Below, piece after piece: positions 46,012 through 55,044 of a stretch of 64,000 nt of DNA. Made by a program: the position numbers and the translations under genes. The stretch spans positions 372,001 through 436,000 of the forward strand of contig NZ_CP104145.1 of NCBI RefSeq assembly GCF_025200715.1, read 5' to 3'. The notes below the pieces were generated by a model, which saw nothing but the letters and a program-made list of their open reading frames with translations, ran no database searches and was not told the DNA's origin. This DNA comes from Rhizobium sullae. GTDB taxonomy: Bacteria; Pseudomonadota; Alphaproteobacteria; Rhizobiales; Rhizobiaceae. The first letter of the stretch is position 1. Each line of letters opens with the position of its first letter.

Positions 46012-46955
46012 TGGACGCGCGACGCCTTTTCCCGGTGGATCAGGTCGTCCTGAGAGAAGTCGGTCTCCGCGACGGTTTGCAGCTGACCAGGCACTATCCG
46101 ACGACACAACAGAAGCTGGATTGGCTAAGCCGCGAATATCGCGCGGGCGTACGGCACTTCGAAGTCGGCTCTTTCCTGCCCAGCACCCGCTTTCCGCAGT
46201 TTGCAGACCTCCGTGTGTTGATCGACGCCACGAGCCGGCTGGATGGCGCTTACTCGACTGCATTGACCTTGAACGAGCGTGGCGTCGCAGATGCGCTGGA
46301 AACGCAGGTCGACGAGATGATCTTCGTCGTTTCCGCCACCGAAAGCCACAGCATGGCGAACACCCGGCGGAGCCGCGCGGAAGCGATCGAGATGCTCGCG
46401 CGGATAGATGCACAGCGCCGTGCAGGGCGCTCTGATCTTCCTGTCTTGACGGCCGGGATAGCCATGTCCTTCGGCTGCTCGCTGGAAGGCGAGGTGAACC
46501 CGCGCGACGTGATCGATATCTCGGAACGCGCGATCAAGGCGGGTGCCGATGTTCTGGCAATTGCCGATACCGTAGGATTTGGCGGCCCGGCGCAAGTGGC
46601 GTGGATGGTCCGCGAATTACGGCGCGCTCTCGGGGATGATCAGCCGATCGCCATGCATTTTCACGACACGCGCGGGCTTGCCCTCGCAAATTGCGCGGCG
46701 GCATTGGACAACGGCATCCGCGTTCTTGACGGTTGCCTCGGCGGACTGGGTGGATGCCCCTTCGCCCCCGGAGCGACCGGAAACACGGTCTTCGAGGATA
46801 TGGTTTTCCTCTGCAAGACGATGGGTTTGCAAACCAATATCGATATCGACGGCCTTCTGGCTGCGCGCAAGGTCGTCGCTGCCTCGATGCCGGACGAACC
46901 GCTGCACGGGGCCCTGGCGCGTGCAGGTCTGCCAAAGGTGTTGGAGGACGCCTGA
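46011..46955 (+). CDS. Hydroxymethylglutaryl-CoA lyase-family enzyme
   Basis: 314-residue TIM-barrel lyase. LREVGLRDGLQ near residue 17 holds the catalytic Arg-Asp, MHFHDTRG near 215 the metal-binding His, and GLGGCPFAPGATGN near 245 the signature catalytic Cys. These enzymes split 3-hydroxy-3-methyl acyl-CoAs, for example HMG-CoA to acetoacetate and acetyl-CoA. Coupled to the CoA-transferase and followed by a TRAP transporter, it suggests a complete uptake-activation-cleavage route. Confidence 0.9.
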   Translation: MDARRLFPVDQVVLREVGLRDGLQLTRHYPTTQQKLDWLSREYRAGVRHFEVGSFLPSTRFPQFADLRVLIDATSRLDGAYSTALTLNERGVADALETQVDEMIFVVSATESHSMANTRRSRAEAIEMLARIDAQRRAGRSDLPVLTAGIAMSFGCSLEGEVNPRDVIDISERAIKAGADVLAIADTVGFGGPAQVAWMVRELRRALGDDQPIAMHFHDTRGLALANCAAALDNGIRVLDGCLGGLGGCPFAPGATGNTVFEDMVFLCKTMGLQTNIDIDGLLAARKVVAASMPDEPLHGALARAGLPKVLEDA

Positions 46956-46989
46956 GACCAGACTGAATGAACATCAAAGGAGGAGTAAG

Positions 46990-47976
46990 ATGAAGAACTT
47001 CGTAATTCCAGTGTTTGGTCTTGCCGCTATGTTGGCGAGCCCCGTCATGGCGCAAGATTATGTCATGCGCATCAGCCACCAGTTTCCGCCGACACACCAC
47101 ACGGCGATCCGTCTGGATAAGTTCGCCAAGGACGTGGAGGCCGCCACCGACCGCGCGGTTGACGTCCAGATCTTCGGTGCCGGGCAGCTTTACAAGCCGC
47201 AGCAGAACCATGCTGCGGTGGCCTCGGGCGAGATCGAGGCCGCTGCCATCGTGAGCCTCCAATGGGGCGGCACCATCCCCGAGATGGCGGTTACGGTGAT
47301 CCCATATCTGATCTCCTCGCCCGAGGCGCAGAAGAGCTTCATCGGCTCCGAAGCGTCGGAAATCCTTGATCGCAAGATGGCCCAGCGTGGCGTCCAGAAC
47401 ATCGGCTGGATCGTCGATACCAACGATCTGATTTTCACATCCTCAAAAGGGCTGATGATCAAGCCGGAAGACTTCCAGGGCGTTAAGATCCGCGGCTTGA
47501 CACCGCTGTTCGACAAGGGTCTGGAAGCTTTGGGCGCTACGCCGGTCCAGCTTCCGGGATCCGAGGTATATCAATCATTGCAAACCGGCGTGATCGACGC
47601 AGGTATCACGGGTGTGTCCGCTGCCTTCAGCCGCAAGTTCTACGAAGTGCAGGACTATGGCACGGCCTCGCCCATTTTCATCGCTTTTGACAACCTGGTC
47701 GTGAACCCCAAATGGTGGGGCGATCTGCCGCAAGACATCCGCACGGCCATTCAGACCTCTGCGGATTCGGCGGTGGAAAGCTCCATCATCACGCGTGAGG
47801 GGGTGAACCCCGATGACGTCACGGCGCTGACCGGTGCAGGAATGGAAGTTCACGTCCTGAGCGGCGAGGAAATCTCGGTACTGCGTGACATCATGCAACC
47901 GGCCGTGAAGAAAGCCTTCTTGGCCGAAACGGGCCAAGATGGCGAAAAGCTTCTCTCCATGATCAGCCCGCGATAA
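46990..47976 (+). CDS. TRAP transporter solute-binding protein (DctP type)
   Basis: 328 residues with a Sec signal peptide (cleaved after VMA, about residue 21). DctP motifs include LDKFAKDVEAATDRAVDVQI, the conserved arginine region GVKIRGLTPLFDKGLEALGA, and SEVYQSLQTGVIDAGITG. It binds a carboxylate in the periplasm for the QM permease. AAAGGAGG lies six bases before the ATG at 46990; the open frame extends earlier, inside the lyase gene. Confidence 0.93.
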   Translation: MKNFVIPVFGLAAMLASPVMAQDYVMRISHQFPPTHHTAIRLDKFAKDVEAATDRAVDVQIFGAGQLYKPQQNHAAVASGEIEAAAIVSLQWGGTIPEMAVTVIPYLISSPEAQKSFIGSEASEILDRKMAQRGVQNIGWIVDTNDLIFTSSKGLMIKPEDFQGVKIRGLTPLFDKGLEALGATPVQLPGSEVYQSLQTGVIDAGITGVSAAFSRKFYEVQDYGTASPIFIAFDNLVVNPKWWGDLPQDIRTAIQTSADSAVESSIITREGVNPDDVTALTGAGMEVHVLSGEEISVLRDIMQPAVKKAFLAETGQDGEKLLSMISPR

Positions 47977-47982
47977 GTCATC

Positions 47983-48570
47983 ATGGCGGGACTTGATCAC
48001 AAAGCAGGTGGCCAAGACTGGCCTGTCTCGGCGTCACCGGCCCTGCGGACATATCAGCGTGGCGTCACGCTGATATGCAACGCCGCTTTTTCCGTAGCGA
48101 CCATGTTGGTTCTGGTTGACTTTTGTTTGCTGGGAATTTCGGTCGTTGCAAGGTATTTGGCCAACACTCCGATCACCTGGGCAGACGAGCTCGTCGCGCT
48201 ATCCCTGACGGCAATCACTGTTCTAGCTGCGCCACAGGTGCTGCTGGACAAGGGTCACATCGAAGTGGACATCGTGACGGAACTGGCCAAGGGACGCCTG
48301 TCTTTTCTTATCCGGTTGTGGTCTTCCTTGGCCGTTTTTCTGACGGCCATGCTTTTGATCTTTAACGGTTGGTCCCTGGCGATGTTCTCGCGCATGATCG
48401 GTCTGCTCACCGAGGGGCACTTGGAATTGCCGCTCTGGATGCTCCAACTGTTGATGCCGCTCGGCGGCTTCCTCCTGCTCCCCGTTGTCATTCTTCAGTT
48501 CTGGCAGGCAGTCTTCGCTTGCAACCACCCAGAGACCGAGGCGGTTCATGAACCCGCAGTGCTGGATTAG
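47983..48570 (+). CDS. TRAP transporter small permease (DctQ type)
   Basis: 195 residues with four predicted membrane helices (about residues 35-58, 70-90, 110-132, 150-175) and the DctQ loop VARYLANTPITWADELVALS. It is the small integral subunit bridging the binding protein and the large permease. Six bases after the binding-protein gene and 16 before the large permease gene. Confidence 0.92.
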   Translation: MAGLDHKAGGQDWPVSASPALRTYQRGVTLICNAAFSVATMLVLVDFCLLGISVVARYLANTPITWADELVALSLTAITVLAAPQVLLDKGHIEVDIVTELAKGRLSFLIRLWSSLAVFLTAMLLIFNGWSLAMFSRMIGLLTEGHLELPLWMLQLLMPLGGFLLLPVVILQFWQAVFACNHPETEAVHEPAVLD

Positions 48571-48586
48571 GAATGGAACGAACAAG

Positions 48587-49864
48587 ATGATCATTATCGT
48601 TATTCTGGCCACTCTGCTGGTTTTGTTGTTCACCGGCCTGCCCATCTTTGCCGGTCTGACTCTGTATGGCGGCGCGCTGCTGTTGCTGACGCAGGGGAAT
48701 CTGGGACCGGTCACTGATATCGTCTTCCACGAGATCAACCGCTATCTGCTCGTGGCCATTCCACTTTTCGGCTTCATGGCCAACATCATGATCAAGGGTA
48801 AGGTGGTCGACGATCTGTATGACGCGGCCTACACCTTCACCCGGCACCTGCCGGGCGGACTGGCCGTGGCGACTATTCTGGCGTGCACGGTTTTTGCGGC
48901 GATCTCGGGCTCCAGCGTTGCGACGGCCCTGACAGTCGGCGCGGTCGCAATCCCGCAGATGCTGCGCTTTGGCTACGACGAACGCTTTGCCTATGGTGTC
49001 GTTGCGGCGGGGGGCACTCTTGGCATTCTCATACCTCCATCGGCACCGATGATCCTTTACGGTGTGGCCACCGATACGTCGATCGGCGGTCTGTTCATGG
49101 CGGGCATCGTGCCCGGCTTCATGTTGGCCGGGATTTTCATTCTTTGGGCAATCTTCCGCAACGCGACGGCAGGCACCATCAAGCGTGAAAAGATGGCGAG
49201 CCTCGGCGAACTGGCAAGGGCGGTGAGGAAGTCGTTTTGGGCCATCCTCATGCCCGTCTTTGTCCTTGGCGGCATGTATGCCGGTATTTTTACTGCAACC
49301 GAGGGCGCAGCAGCCGGGGCATGGCTTGCGTTGGGGATCACCATTTGCATCTATCGCACAGTCGGATGGCGCGAGATCTGGAGTTCGGCCGGTGAGGCCG
49401 CGCGGATGTCCGGCATGCTGTTCATGATCCTGGCAGGTGCGACCGTCTTCAGCCACGTGCTGACAAAGATGCGGGTACCGCAGCAAGTGGTCGAGACATT
49501 AGTCGCGGCAGACTTCGGGGCCTTCGGCTTCGTGTTGATCATGATGATCATGGTCCTGATCCTGGGCATGTTCCTGGAATCGGTTGCCATCATCCTGATT
49601 ACGGCCCCTGTGATCCTGCCAGCCATGATCCATCTGGACATCAACCCGATCTGGTATGGCATCCTGCTTGTCGTCAATCTTGAACTTGCCATGATCACGC
49701 CGCCGGTGGGAATGAACCTATTTACCATCAAGGCAATAACGGCGGCACCCATGGGCAGGATCGTCAGCGGCGCGGCGCCATATGTGATCCTGATACTCTT
49801 GTTTCTGGGCCTGCTTATCGCCTTTCCCGACATCGCACTTTGGCTTCCCGAACGCCTTTTGTGA
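48587..49864 (+). CDS. TRAP transporter large permease (DctM type)
   Basis: 425 residues, about twelve membrane segments. DctM family motifs include FTGLPIFAGLTLYGGALLLL, ISGSSVATALTVGAVAIPQM and GTLGILIPPSAPMILYGVAT. It drives sodium-coupled uptake of the acid bound by the DctP-type protein. Start chosen at the MIIIVI methionine, since the longer frame lies inside the small-permease gene. Confidence 0.93.
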   Translation: MIIIVILATLLVLLFTGLPIFAGLTLYGGALLLLTQGNLGPVTDIVFHEINRYLLVAIPLFGFMANIMIKGKVVDDLYDAAYTFTRHLPGGLAVATILACTVFAAISGSSVATALTVGAVAIPQMLRFGYDERFAYGVVAAGGTLGILIPPSAPMILYGVATDTSIGGLFMAGIVPGFMLAGIFILWAIFRNATAGTIKREKMASLGELARAVRKSFWAILMPVFVLGGMYAGIFTATEGAAAGAWLALGITICIYRTVGWREIWSSAGEAARMSGMLFMILAGATVFSHVLTKMRVPQQVVETLVAADFGAFGFVLIMMIMVLILGMFLESVAIILITAPVILPAMIHLDINPIWYGILLVVNLELAMITPPVGMNLFTIKAITAAPMGRIVSGAAPYVILILLFLGLLIAFPDIALWLPERLL

Positions 49865-49890
49865 CACCTGATTGATTGGAGACCGAAATC

Positions 49891-50427
49891 GTGGCCGCCT
49901 ATGCCCTGGACGATCAAAGCCCCACCCTGCCCGAGACCGGATCGTTCTGGATTGCGCCTGGCGCGCACGTCATCGGTCGGGTGATTCTTGCCCGCGACTC
50001 AAGCGTCTGGTTCGGCGCGGTCCTGCGTGGCGACAACGAGGTGCTGGAGATCGGCGAAGGAACGAACATTCAGGAGCACGTGATGGTCCATAGCGATCCA
50101 GGCTATCCCGTGTCCATCGGCCGCCATGTCACTGTCGGGCACCGCGCGATTGTGCACGGGTGCACGATCGGGGACAACACTCTGATCGGGATGGGGGCAA
50201 CGGTGCTGAACGGCGCCCGGATCGGCCGGAACTGCCTGATCGGGGCCGGGGCACTGGTGACGGAAGGGAAGGAGATTCCGGATGGCTTGTTGGTCATGGG
50301 GGCACCGGCCAAGGTCGTGCGCGCCCTGGACGAGGCCGCGATTGAAGGGCTGGAGATTTCCGCCCAGACCTACATCCGCCACTGGAAACGCTTCATCACT
50401 AAACTGAAAGAGATAGATACCAAATGA
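49891..50427 (+). CDS. Gamma-carbonic anhydrase-like hexapeptide protein
   Basis: 178 residues forming a left-handed beta-helix of repeated hexapeptides (for example [38 protein letters not shown]). The three histidines in these strands match the zinc ligands of gamma-carbonic anhydrases (PaaY/YrdA group). The GTG at 49891, with TTGGAGA upstream, is preferred to the TTG at 49876. Some members act as thioesterases in catabolic operons, which would fit this CoA-based pathway (inference). Confidence 0.88.
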   Translation: MAAYALDDQSPTLPETGSFWIAPGAHVIGRVILARDSSVWFGAVLRGDNEVLEIGEGTNIQEHVMVHSDPGYPVSIGRHVTVGHRAIVHGCTIGDNTLIGMGATVLNGARIGRNCLIGAGALVTEGKEIPDGLLVMGAPAKVVRALDEAAIEGLEISAQTYIRHWKRFITKLKEIDTK

Positions 50428-50850
50428 ACGACCGGGCAGATGGTTTCCCTCTGGATGGGCGCATCCTGATCCTGGGAACTGCGCCGCGCGCGGTCGAGCA
50501 TCAATTGGCCGGGCAGGACCTCACCTTGGCTGAGGCGGGGCCGCTGCGCGACAAAATATCGACAAACGAGATCACCCCGCTGCCAGCACTGCTTCATTAC
50601 GGAAAGGCACTCGCTCGCGAATCCCATACCGGAACCCGGATCGGCAACGACACGCCGCTGGTTCAAGGTGTCTTTGAGGATAGCGCTGTCACTGTGCTGG
50701 TGGCGGGGTACGCTATGGCAAGGGGGGCATCGCGCGAACATGCGCCGTTGTCAGAGTATTTGGCCGGTGTTCGCGGCAAGCTTCGAGCGGATCTACCGGC
50801 AGAATTGCGACAGTATAGGGCTGCTGGCCTCTACCGATATGGGTCTTTGA
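50424..50850 (+). pseudogene. Aconitase-family hydratase, frameshifted and truncated
   Basis: Begins in the overlap with the carbonic anhydrase gene (ATGA). ILGTAPRAVEHQL, DLTLAEAGPLRDKISTNEIT and GASREHAPLSEYLA match the swivel region of aconitase-type hydratases. Near 50762 the homologous reading changes frame to FAASFERIYRQNCDSIGLLA then STDMGL, followed at once by a TGA at 50848. Both the 4Fe-4S catalytic half and the end are missing. The intact ancestor may have hydrated an unsaturated dicarboxylate in this operon. Confidence 0.72.
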
Positions 50851-50982
50851 CCTTAGTCCTAAGAACCACGAGCTCGCCTGGTTGAGTTCCATAATATCTC
50901 TTATGTGATATGTTATAACATAACGCAGTAGTATAGAGACATCGATCCTTTCGCCACTTGAAAAGTCCTGCCGTCGGTGGGT

Positions 50983-51192
50983 GTCGAGAGGCAGGACTAT
51001 CGCCGAGATCACATTGCTTGAGGGCAAAAGCGTCCGCGAAATCGAGCTTTACCTGAAGCGTGCGCTCGTGTGCGACTGCAGACGAACCCTTCGGCGGCTT
51101 CGCGCCAGAAGCGGCCATAGTGTGTTGCGCGCATCCCCGGCACGACCATGGCGTTTGCAGGCGCAACCCGGTTCCCGAGCTACGCCTGGAGG
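50983..51192 (+). pseudogene. Tautomerase-family remnant
   Basis: The reading RTIAEITLLEGKSVREIELY resembles the N-terminal strand and helix of 4-oxalocrotonate tautomerases, but the initiator and catalytic proline region is gone. Later homologous-looking pieces (CALVCATADEPFGGF, then MAFAGATRFPSYAW) lie in other frames. A decayed small gene at the end of the TRAP operon. The identification rests on a short match. Confidence 0.35.
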
Positions 51193-51573
51193 TCAAAGTG
51201 GCGTGCCTCGAAAACCTATTTCGATCTGTATGCGACCAGGGAGCATGCAGTAGAAGAGCCAGCCGCCGCGAATAGCCTTTGGCGGTCGATTAAGCTCCAC
51301 GTCGGACGATTGCAGGTTAGCGTACATTTTGTCGACGGCATCTGCGGACTCCAGCATGAAGCCGATGTGATACGTCGATGTACCGAGGCTCACCTGGTCG
51401 GAAGTGCCGAACCCGGCAACGGGCTGACTGACGACCAGTTCGAAATCGGCCTCGTCACGTAGGACGATCAGGCCGTCGCGGGCAAATTCTTGCCGAAACC
51501 CAAAATGGGTTACGAGAACTGCGACAGTTCGTTGAACATCGGGGACATGAACGTCGAGATGATTCATTCGCAT
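51193..51573 (-). CDS. VOC-family (glyoxalase/bleomycin resistance) protein
   Basis: 126 residues, a single VOC module: MNHLDVHVPDVQRTVAVLVT opens the first beta-alpha-beta-beta-beta unit and YHIGFMLESADAVDKMYANL the second, ending IQIEIGF. Possible metal ligands are His4 and the late Glu. Substrate unknown; members include lyases, isomerases and antibiotic-binding proteins. AGGA lies eight bases before the ATG. It is the only intact gene in this decayed stretch and converges on the TRAP operon. Confidence 0.8.
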   Translation of the reverse strand: MRMNHLDVHVPDVQRTVAVLVTHFGFRQEFARDGLIVLRDEADFELVVSQPVAGFGTSDQVSLGTSTYHIGFMLESADAVDKMYANLQSSDVELNRPPKAIRGGWLFYCMLPGRIQIEIGFRGTPL

Positions 51574-51922
51574 GCTAATATCCTGGTTTCCCGACGAATA
51601 TGAGCATTACATGAGCTCCGGAATCCGCCGAGGCAGCGTGCGGGATGCACACTGTTCTCGTCGCGGGTTCTCATGCCAAGGGCACGGACAGAGCTTCCTC
51701 TACGGGAAGGGGTCAGGCTTACCTAATCTGACCCAGCCTTTTTCGACATCGTTCGATTTAATACCCTACGTGTCTGGCGTCAAGACTTCCAGCTTCCGGA
51801 GAGCAACTGCTTTGGGCCGACTGCGGACCAGCGCTTCGGCAGGAAAGCGCCACATCCGGACCTTTGCTCGGAATACTGGGAACATCGTGTTCCAACCCAT
51901 TCGGATCACCAGATGGCGGATG
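51574..51922. other. Intergenic region containing dispersed repeat A
   Basis: No coding sequence recognised. The repeat at 51811-51866 is the only identifiable element. A short AT-rich patch near 51745-51775 could be promoter-like, but nothing downstream on the plus strand is a gene. Confidence 0.4.
51811..51866. repeat. Dispersed intergenic repeat, copy A
   Basis: About 56 bases sharing GGGCCGACTGCGG at one end and GGAAAGCGCCACATCCGGAC at the other with three further copies (53449, 60871, 61747). All lie in non-coding DNA. Confidence 0.6.
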
Positions 51923-52310
51923 TTACATTTTTGCGGCGGACCACCCTGTCATCACTTCCGACTGCCCTTGATAAGAAGCCTCGAAGAATGGAGCGGCCAG
52001 TATCGCCTGCATGTGTAATGTCTCGCTTCCGGTATTGCGAAAACCGTGCCAGCTGCCGCGGAATGATGACGGATTGTCCCGACGATACCGTTTCCCGTTC
52101 GCCATCCAACCACAGCTCGGCATGGCCGTCCAGAACGGTCAGTACTTCCTCGACGGGATGGCTATGAGTATGTGCGCCACTGCCCGGCGCGACCCACTGT
52201 TCAAAAATGCAGAGAGAGGCCGCCTCGGTGACCGCTGAAACCTGCATCCTGGTCAATACGCCGGGACGCCACTCTTCAGTCGACTGAACGTTATGATCGG
52301 TAATCTGCAT
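51923..52310 (-). pseudogene. Cupin-domain protein, frameshifted
   Basis: From the ATG at 52310 (GAGGGG upstream) the frame reads a normal cupin: TRMQVSAVTEAASLCIFEQW, then HTHSHPVEEVLTVLDGHAEL with the metal-binding histidines. Near 52065 the natural continuation is in another frame (SWHGFRNTGSETLHMQAILA ending at 51923), while the original frame runs into unrelated sequence to 51906. A small indel broke a gene of about 130 residues. If not a sequencing error, the C-terminal cupin strand is lost. Confidence 0.7.
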
Positions 52311-52530
52311 GATCCCCTCATTGATAGAACAGCATGGAGTTCGGGTTCGCGAGTGTTCGCGTACCACCGATTTCCACACTCGCCTGCGAGCGGCCAGTTC
52401 TACACGCGGAAAAGCGATCGAGGCTTGGCTTGTTTGACAAGTATGTTCGATCCGAATTAGTGTCTCGGGGCGACGGGGAGATTGGCAGCGGCGACCTGAA
52501 AGGGCAAGTTCGAAGGCGGCTTCGTCAATC

Positions 52531-53127
52531 TCAAGAGGAATATCGGGAATGCCAGTCCTGGAACTCAACAACGGTGCGAACGTGATGGTCCATAACTGCC
52601 TCATAGACCAAGGCACTCGAAATCTTGTTCGAGCCCTCTGGTAATTCAGCCAAGACGCTTTTGATCTGAAGGATCGTTTCCCGGTTTATCTCGGTGAGGC
52701 GAGGCATCAGCGTCTTCAGATGTGCGAGATCGGGCTGCCTTTCCGGCTCATCGACCAACCAAATGTCGATTGTCCACATGGCTTGGTCCGGCGCTCGAAC
52801 CGATAGCCATAGATAAAGCCCATCCGGATATTTTTCAGGTTCTACGTTCGATTTCCCGGTGTCATTCCGAAAGCGCAAAGCGACAACGCTTTCGGTCATC
52901 TGCATGAGGCGAGCGCCAACACCAGCAAATGCTTCGAGGGCGTTGGCATCCAACTTAGGACAGACGACTGTAACATCGATATCGCGCCGCACCATAAGAC
53001 CCATGGCGGAGCTGCCAACACGGGTAGGATGCCCTACCTGAGAAAGAAGGTCATCAAGGTGGAGCGCTCGTACGATTTCATCAGCTTCAGTCTGTAATCG
53101 TCACTGGACTGCCAACAGGTCGGACAT
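52531..53127 (-). pseudogene. Nucleotidyltransferase-like protein interrupted by an early TGA
   Basis: From 53127, after a GAGGAAG site, the frame reads MSDLLAVQ, an in-frame TGA at 53101-53103, then RLQTEADEIVRALHLDDLLS and onward to 52531. The continuous region matches a nucleotidyltransferase-like fold: VGSSAMGLMVRRDIDVTVVC carries the GS loop and the D-x-D metal pair. About 190 codons follow the TGA. No good alternative start exists before Met at 53004, which would remove the GS loop. Nonsense mutation, error, or unusual recoding. Confidence 0.6.
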
Positions 53128-53518
53128 AATCTTCCTCAAATCGTCGCTATTTCCATATGTTGGTCCAAGGTGGCATCCCGAATTAAAAGGGGTTGGGCCG
53201 CTTTGGGCCGCCAGACGTGACCGCCTCAAGGCCAATCCCCATTGCCCGGCCAAGCTTCCAGCAGTGGCAAACGCGGCAAACAGGAGTATCAGCGGATACA
53301 GCGGCTGCCGCGAAGAGCAGCAGGTTGCTAATCATGGCACGAGAATACAACTTAAGCGTAAAGCATCAATATGGAAGCTGCTTCAAGGTGAGCAAATCGT
53401 AACAGAGCCGCTTCACAAGAACCTTTGCCGGAGGTGGACAAAGGCAGCTTCGGGCCGACAGGAGATGAAAGGCCCGGCGGGAAAGCACCACATGCGGACG
53501 TTGGGCGGACCGGACCTG
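53128..53518. other. Intergenic region containing dispersed repeat B
   Basis: Nothing protein-like on either strand. It carries repeat copy B at 53449-53503 and, near 53195-53215, a duplicated GGGCCGC pair that may be a further decayed copy. Confidence 0.4.
53449..53503. repeat. Dispersed intergenic repeat, copy B
   Basis: Shares TTCGGGCCGACAG and GGGAAAGCACCACATGCGGA with copy A at corresponding positions; the middle differs. Confidence 0.6.
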
Positions 53519-53878
53519 CTATTGCTTGTACGTTCCGAAATTGAACGTAGCGATCATCGTCCTCACGGGATCAGGAAAGTCCCAGCGGGTCCCTATGACC
53601 TTACCGTCGGCGGATAAAACTTCAGTGGTCTCGAAGTCCCCTATCGTCAGAAGTCCAATGGTTGAGAGGCCGCTACCGACAATCTTCAGATCAACCACTT
53701 TTTCAGGCTTCGAACATCTGTTGGTGGTGGGACAAACCCATCCGTTGGTTTTCATTTGCGCAACAGGCGTGAAACTGAAGGGTAAGCGATGTACTATTCC
53801 CACCAAGGGTGGATAAATCCGGGATTGGGTATCAAATGCCATCAGCCGTGGAGCGCTAAGGCAACTATGCGCCGCCAC
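53519..53878 (-). CDS. Hypothetical protein beside the DUF1254 genes
   Basis: 119 residues; two cysteines in GWVCPTTNRCSKP and a beta-rich tail (VVDLKIVGSGLSTIGLLTIG, then GTRWDFPDPVRTM). No family recognised. No good ribosome site at the ATG at 53878 or the internal one at 53842, and no signal peptide although the C-terminal part looks like an exported domain. It may be the 3' part of a truncated gene. Confidence 0.4.
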   Translation of the reverse strand: MAAHSCLSAPRLMAFDTQSRIYPPLVGIVHRLPFSFTPVAQMKTNGWVCPTTNRCSKPEKVVDLKIVGSGLSTIGLLTIGDFETTEVLSADGKVIGTRWDFPDPVRTMIATFNFGTYKQ

Positions 53879-53928
53879 CGGCGGTCATTGATCTCGCTGT
53901 ACACTCGGCATACGTTGATCCATTCCGC

Positions 53929-54954
53929 TCAATTCACGGGCTTCGGATCAGGGAACTTCCATGTCCCATCCAGAATGGACGCACGTGGACGATAGAGCCT
54001 TACTGTATAGTTCCAGCCACTCATGATCGGCAAGCAGTTCGGGATTTTGTCATCGCATCCCCCGAATTGAATCCCGATCGAGCCATCCTCGCTTCTCTGG
54101 GCCGTCACGTTGTTGAGCGAATAGGCGTCGTAGGGGTTCTTCTCATAGTAGCCTTTCGGATTGTAGAGGCTGATCGACCAGAAGCCATCGACAGGGACAT
54201 CCTTGACGTCGAGCTTGTAGATCGTCTTCCCGTCGTTTTTCTCGGGTGTAATGTTGAGGTAGGTGGCATCTTTGTCAGGATTGCCGCCCCAGGCAGCCGC
54301 GCTCGCGACCAGATGACGGACCGGATCAACCTCGGCCTTGGAACCGAACGCCTTGTTGAAGTCAGGCATCGTCGTCGCCAGGATCAGCAGGGCATCGCGC
54401 ACCTTCTTCTGGCTGGCCTGATCCCAATCGCGCAAATCGAACGTGCCCGGACCTCCCGTCTGGTCGATCTTGATGGCGTCTTGCAGAGCGTGGACCTGCT
54501 CGACGTCCTTCGGATCGGAGGGATCGACGAAGGTGCGTATGGCAATCGCCAGATAGCGTGTGCCGACCTGCTCTTTGGTAAAAGTGGTTGCGCCACCGTA
54601 CGACACTGCGGGAACGTAATGGTCCTCGTTGATGGCCAGCAGTGACATGAAACGCTTGCCTGCTTCGGGCAATATGATTGTCGCGGGACCAGCATCCAGA
54701 TCGAGGATTGCAGCCGAATAGAGCGTGTCGCGGTTGAGGCGGATGACCGTCTGATTGTCGATGGCCGCCGGTTCACGACGATGCACAAATTTTGCGAAGC
54801 CTCCATCTTTGACGATGTTGCTGAAATAGAGGTCGCTCTCAGCACGGACGAAATTGTCGATGGTGACGGGTTCAGCCGCAAAAGCTGCGCTGGAAAAAGC
54901 GACGAGGGCCGAAACCCCGATCGCGGCGGCAAGAGCAGGATATCTAGCGTTCAT
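53929..54954 (-). CDS. Exported DUF1254/DUF1214 protein (shorter paralogue)
   Basis: 341 residues with a Sec signal peptide (cleavage after AFA, about residue 26). The DUF1254 segment (VIRLNRDTLYSAAILDLDAG, with a Tyr/Asp-rich core) is followed by a C-terminal DUF1214 beta domain (PVDGFWSISLYNPKGYYEKN, then WNYTVRLYRPR). The family's biochemical role is not established. AGGGA precedes the ATG at 54954. It follows a longer paralogue on the same strand. Confidence 0.85.
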   Translation of the reverse strand: MNARYPALAAAIGVSALVAFSSAAFAAEPVTIDNFVRAESDLYFSNIVKDGGFAKFVHRREPAAIDNQTVIRLNRDTLYSAAILDLDAGPATIILPEAGKRFMSLLAINEDHYVPAVSYGGATTFTKEQVGTRYLAIAIRTFVDPSDPKDVEQVHALQDAIKIDQTGGPGTFDLRDWDQASQKKVRDALLILATTMPDFNKAFGSKAEVDPVRHLVASAAAWGGNPDKDATYLNITPEKNDGKTIYKLDVKDVPVDGFWSISLYNPKGYYEKNPYDAYSLNNVTAQRSEDGSIGIQFGGCDDKIPNCLPIMSGWNYTVRLYRPRASILDGTWKFPDPKPVN

Positions 54955-55044
54955 ATCGGTCCCTTTGGTTCCTTTCTGCGATGGCTTCCCTGTGGGATCG
55001 GGTGTCAAGCTGCATGGCAAAACACCCGCCGCCAGCGGCCGTGT

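Noticed and set aside
48488..49486. Minus-strand open frame of about 330 codons
   Set aside because: Opposite the TRAP large permease; composition (Asp/His/Arg-rich) is typical of an antisense shadow.
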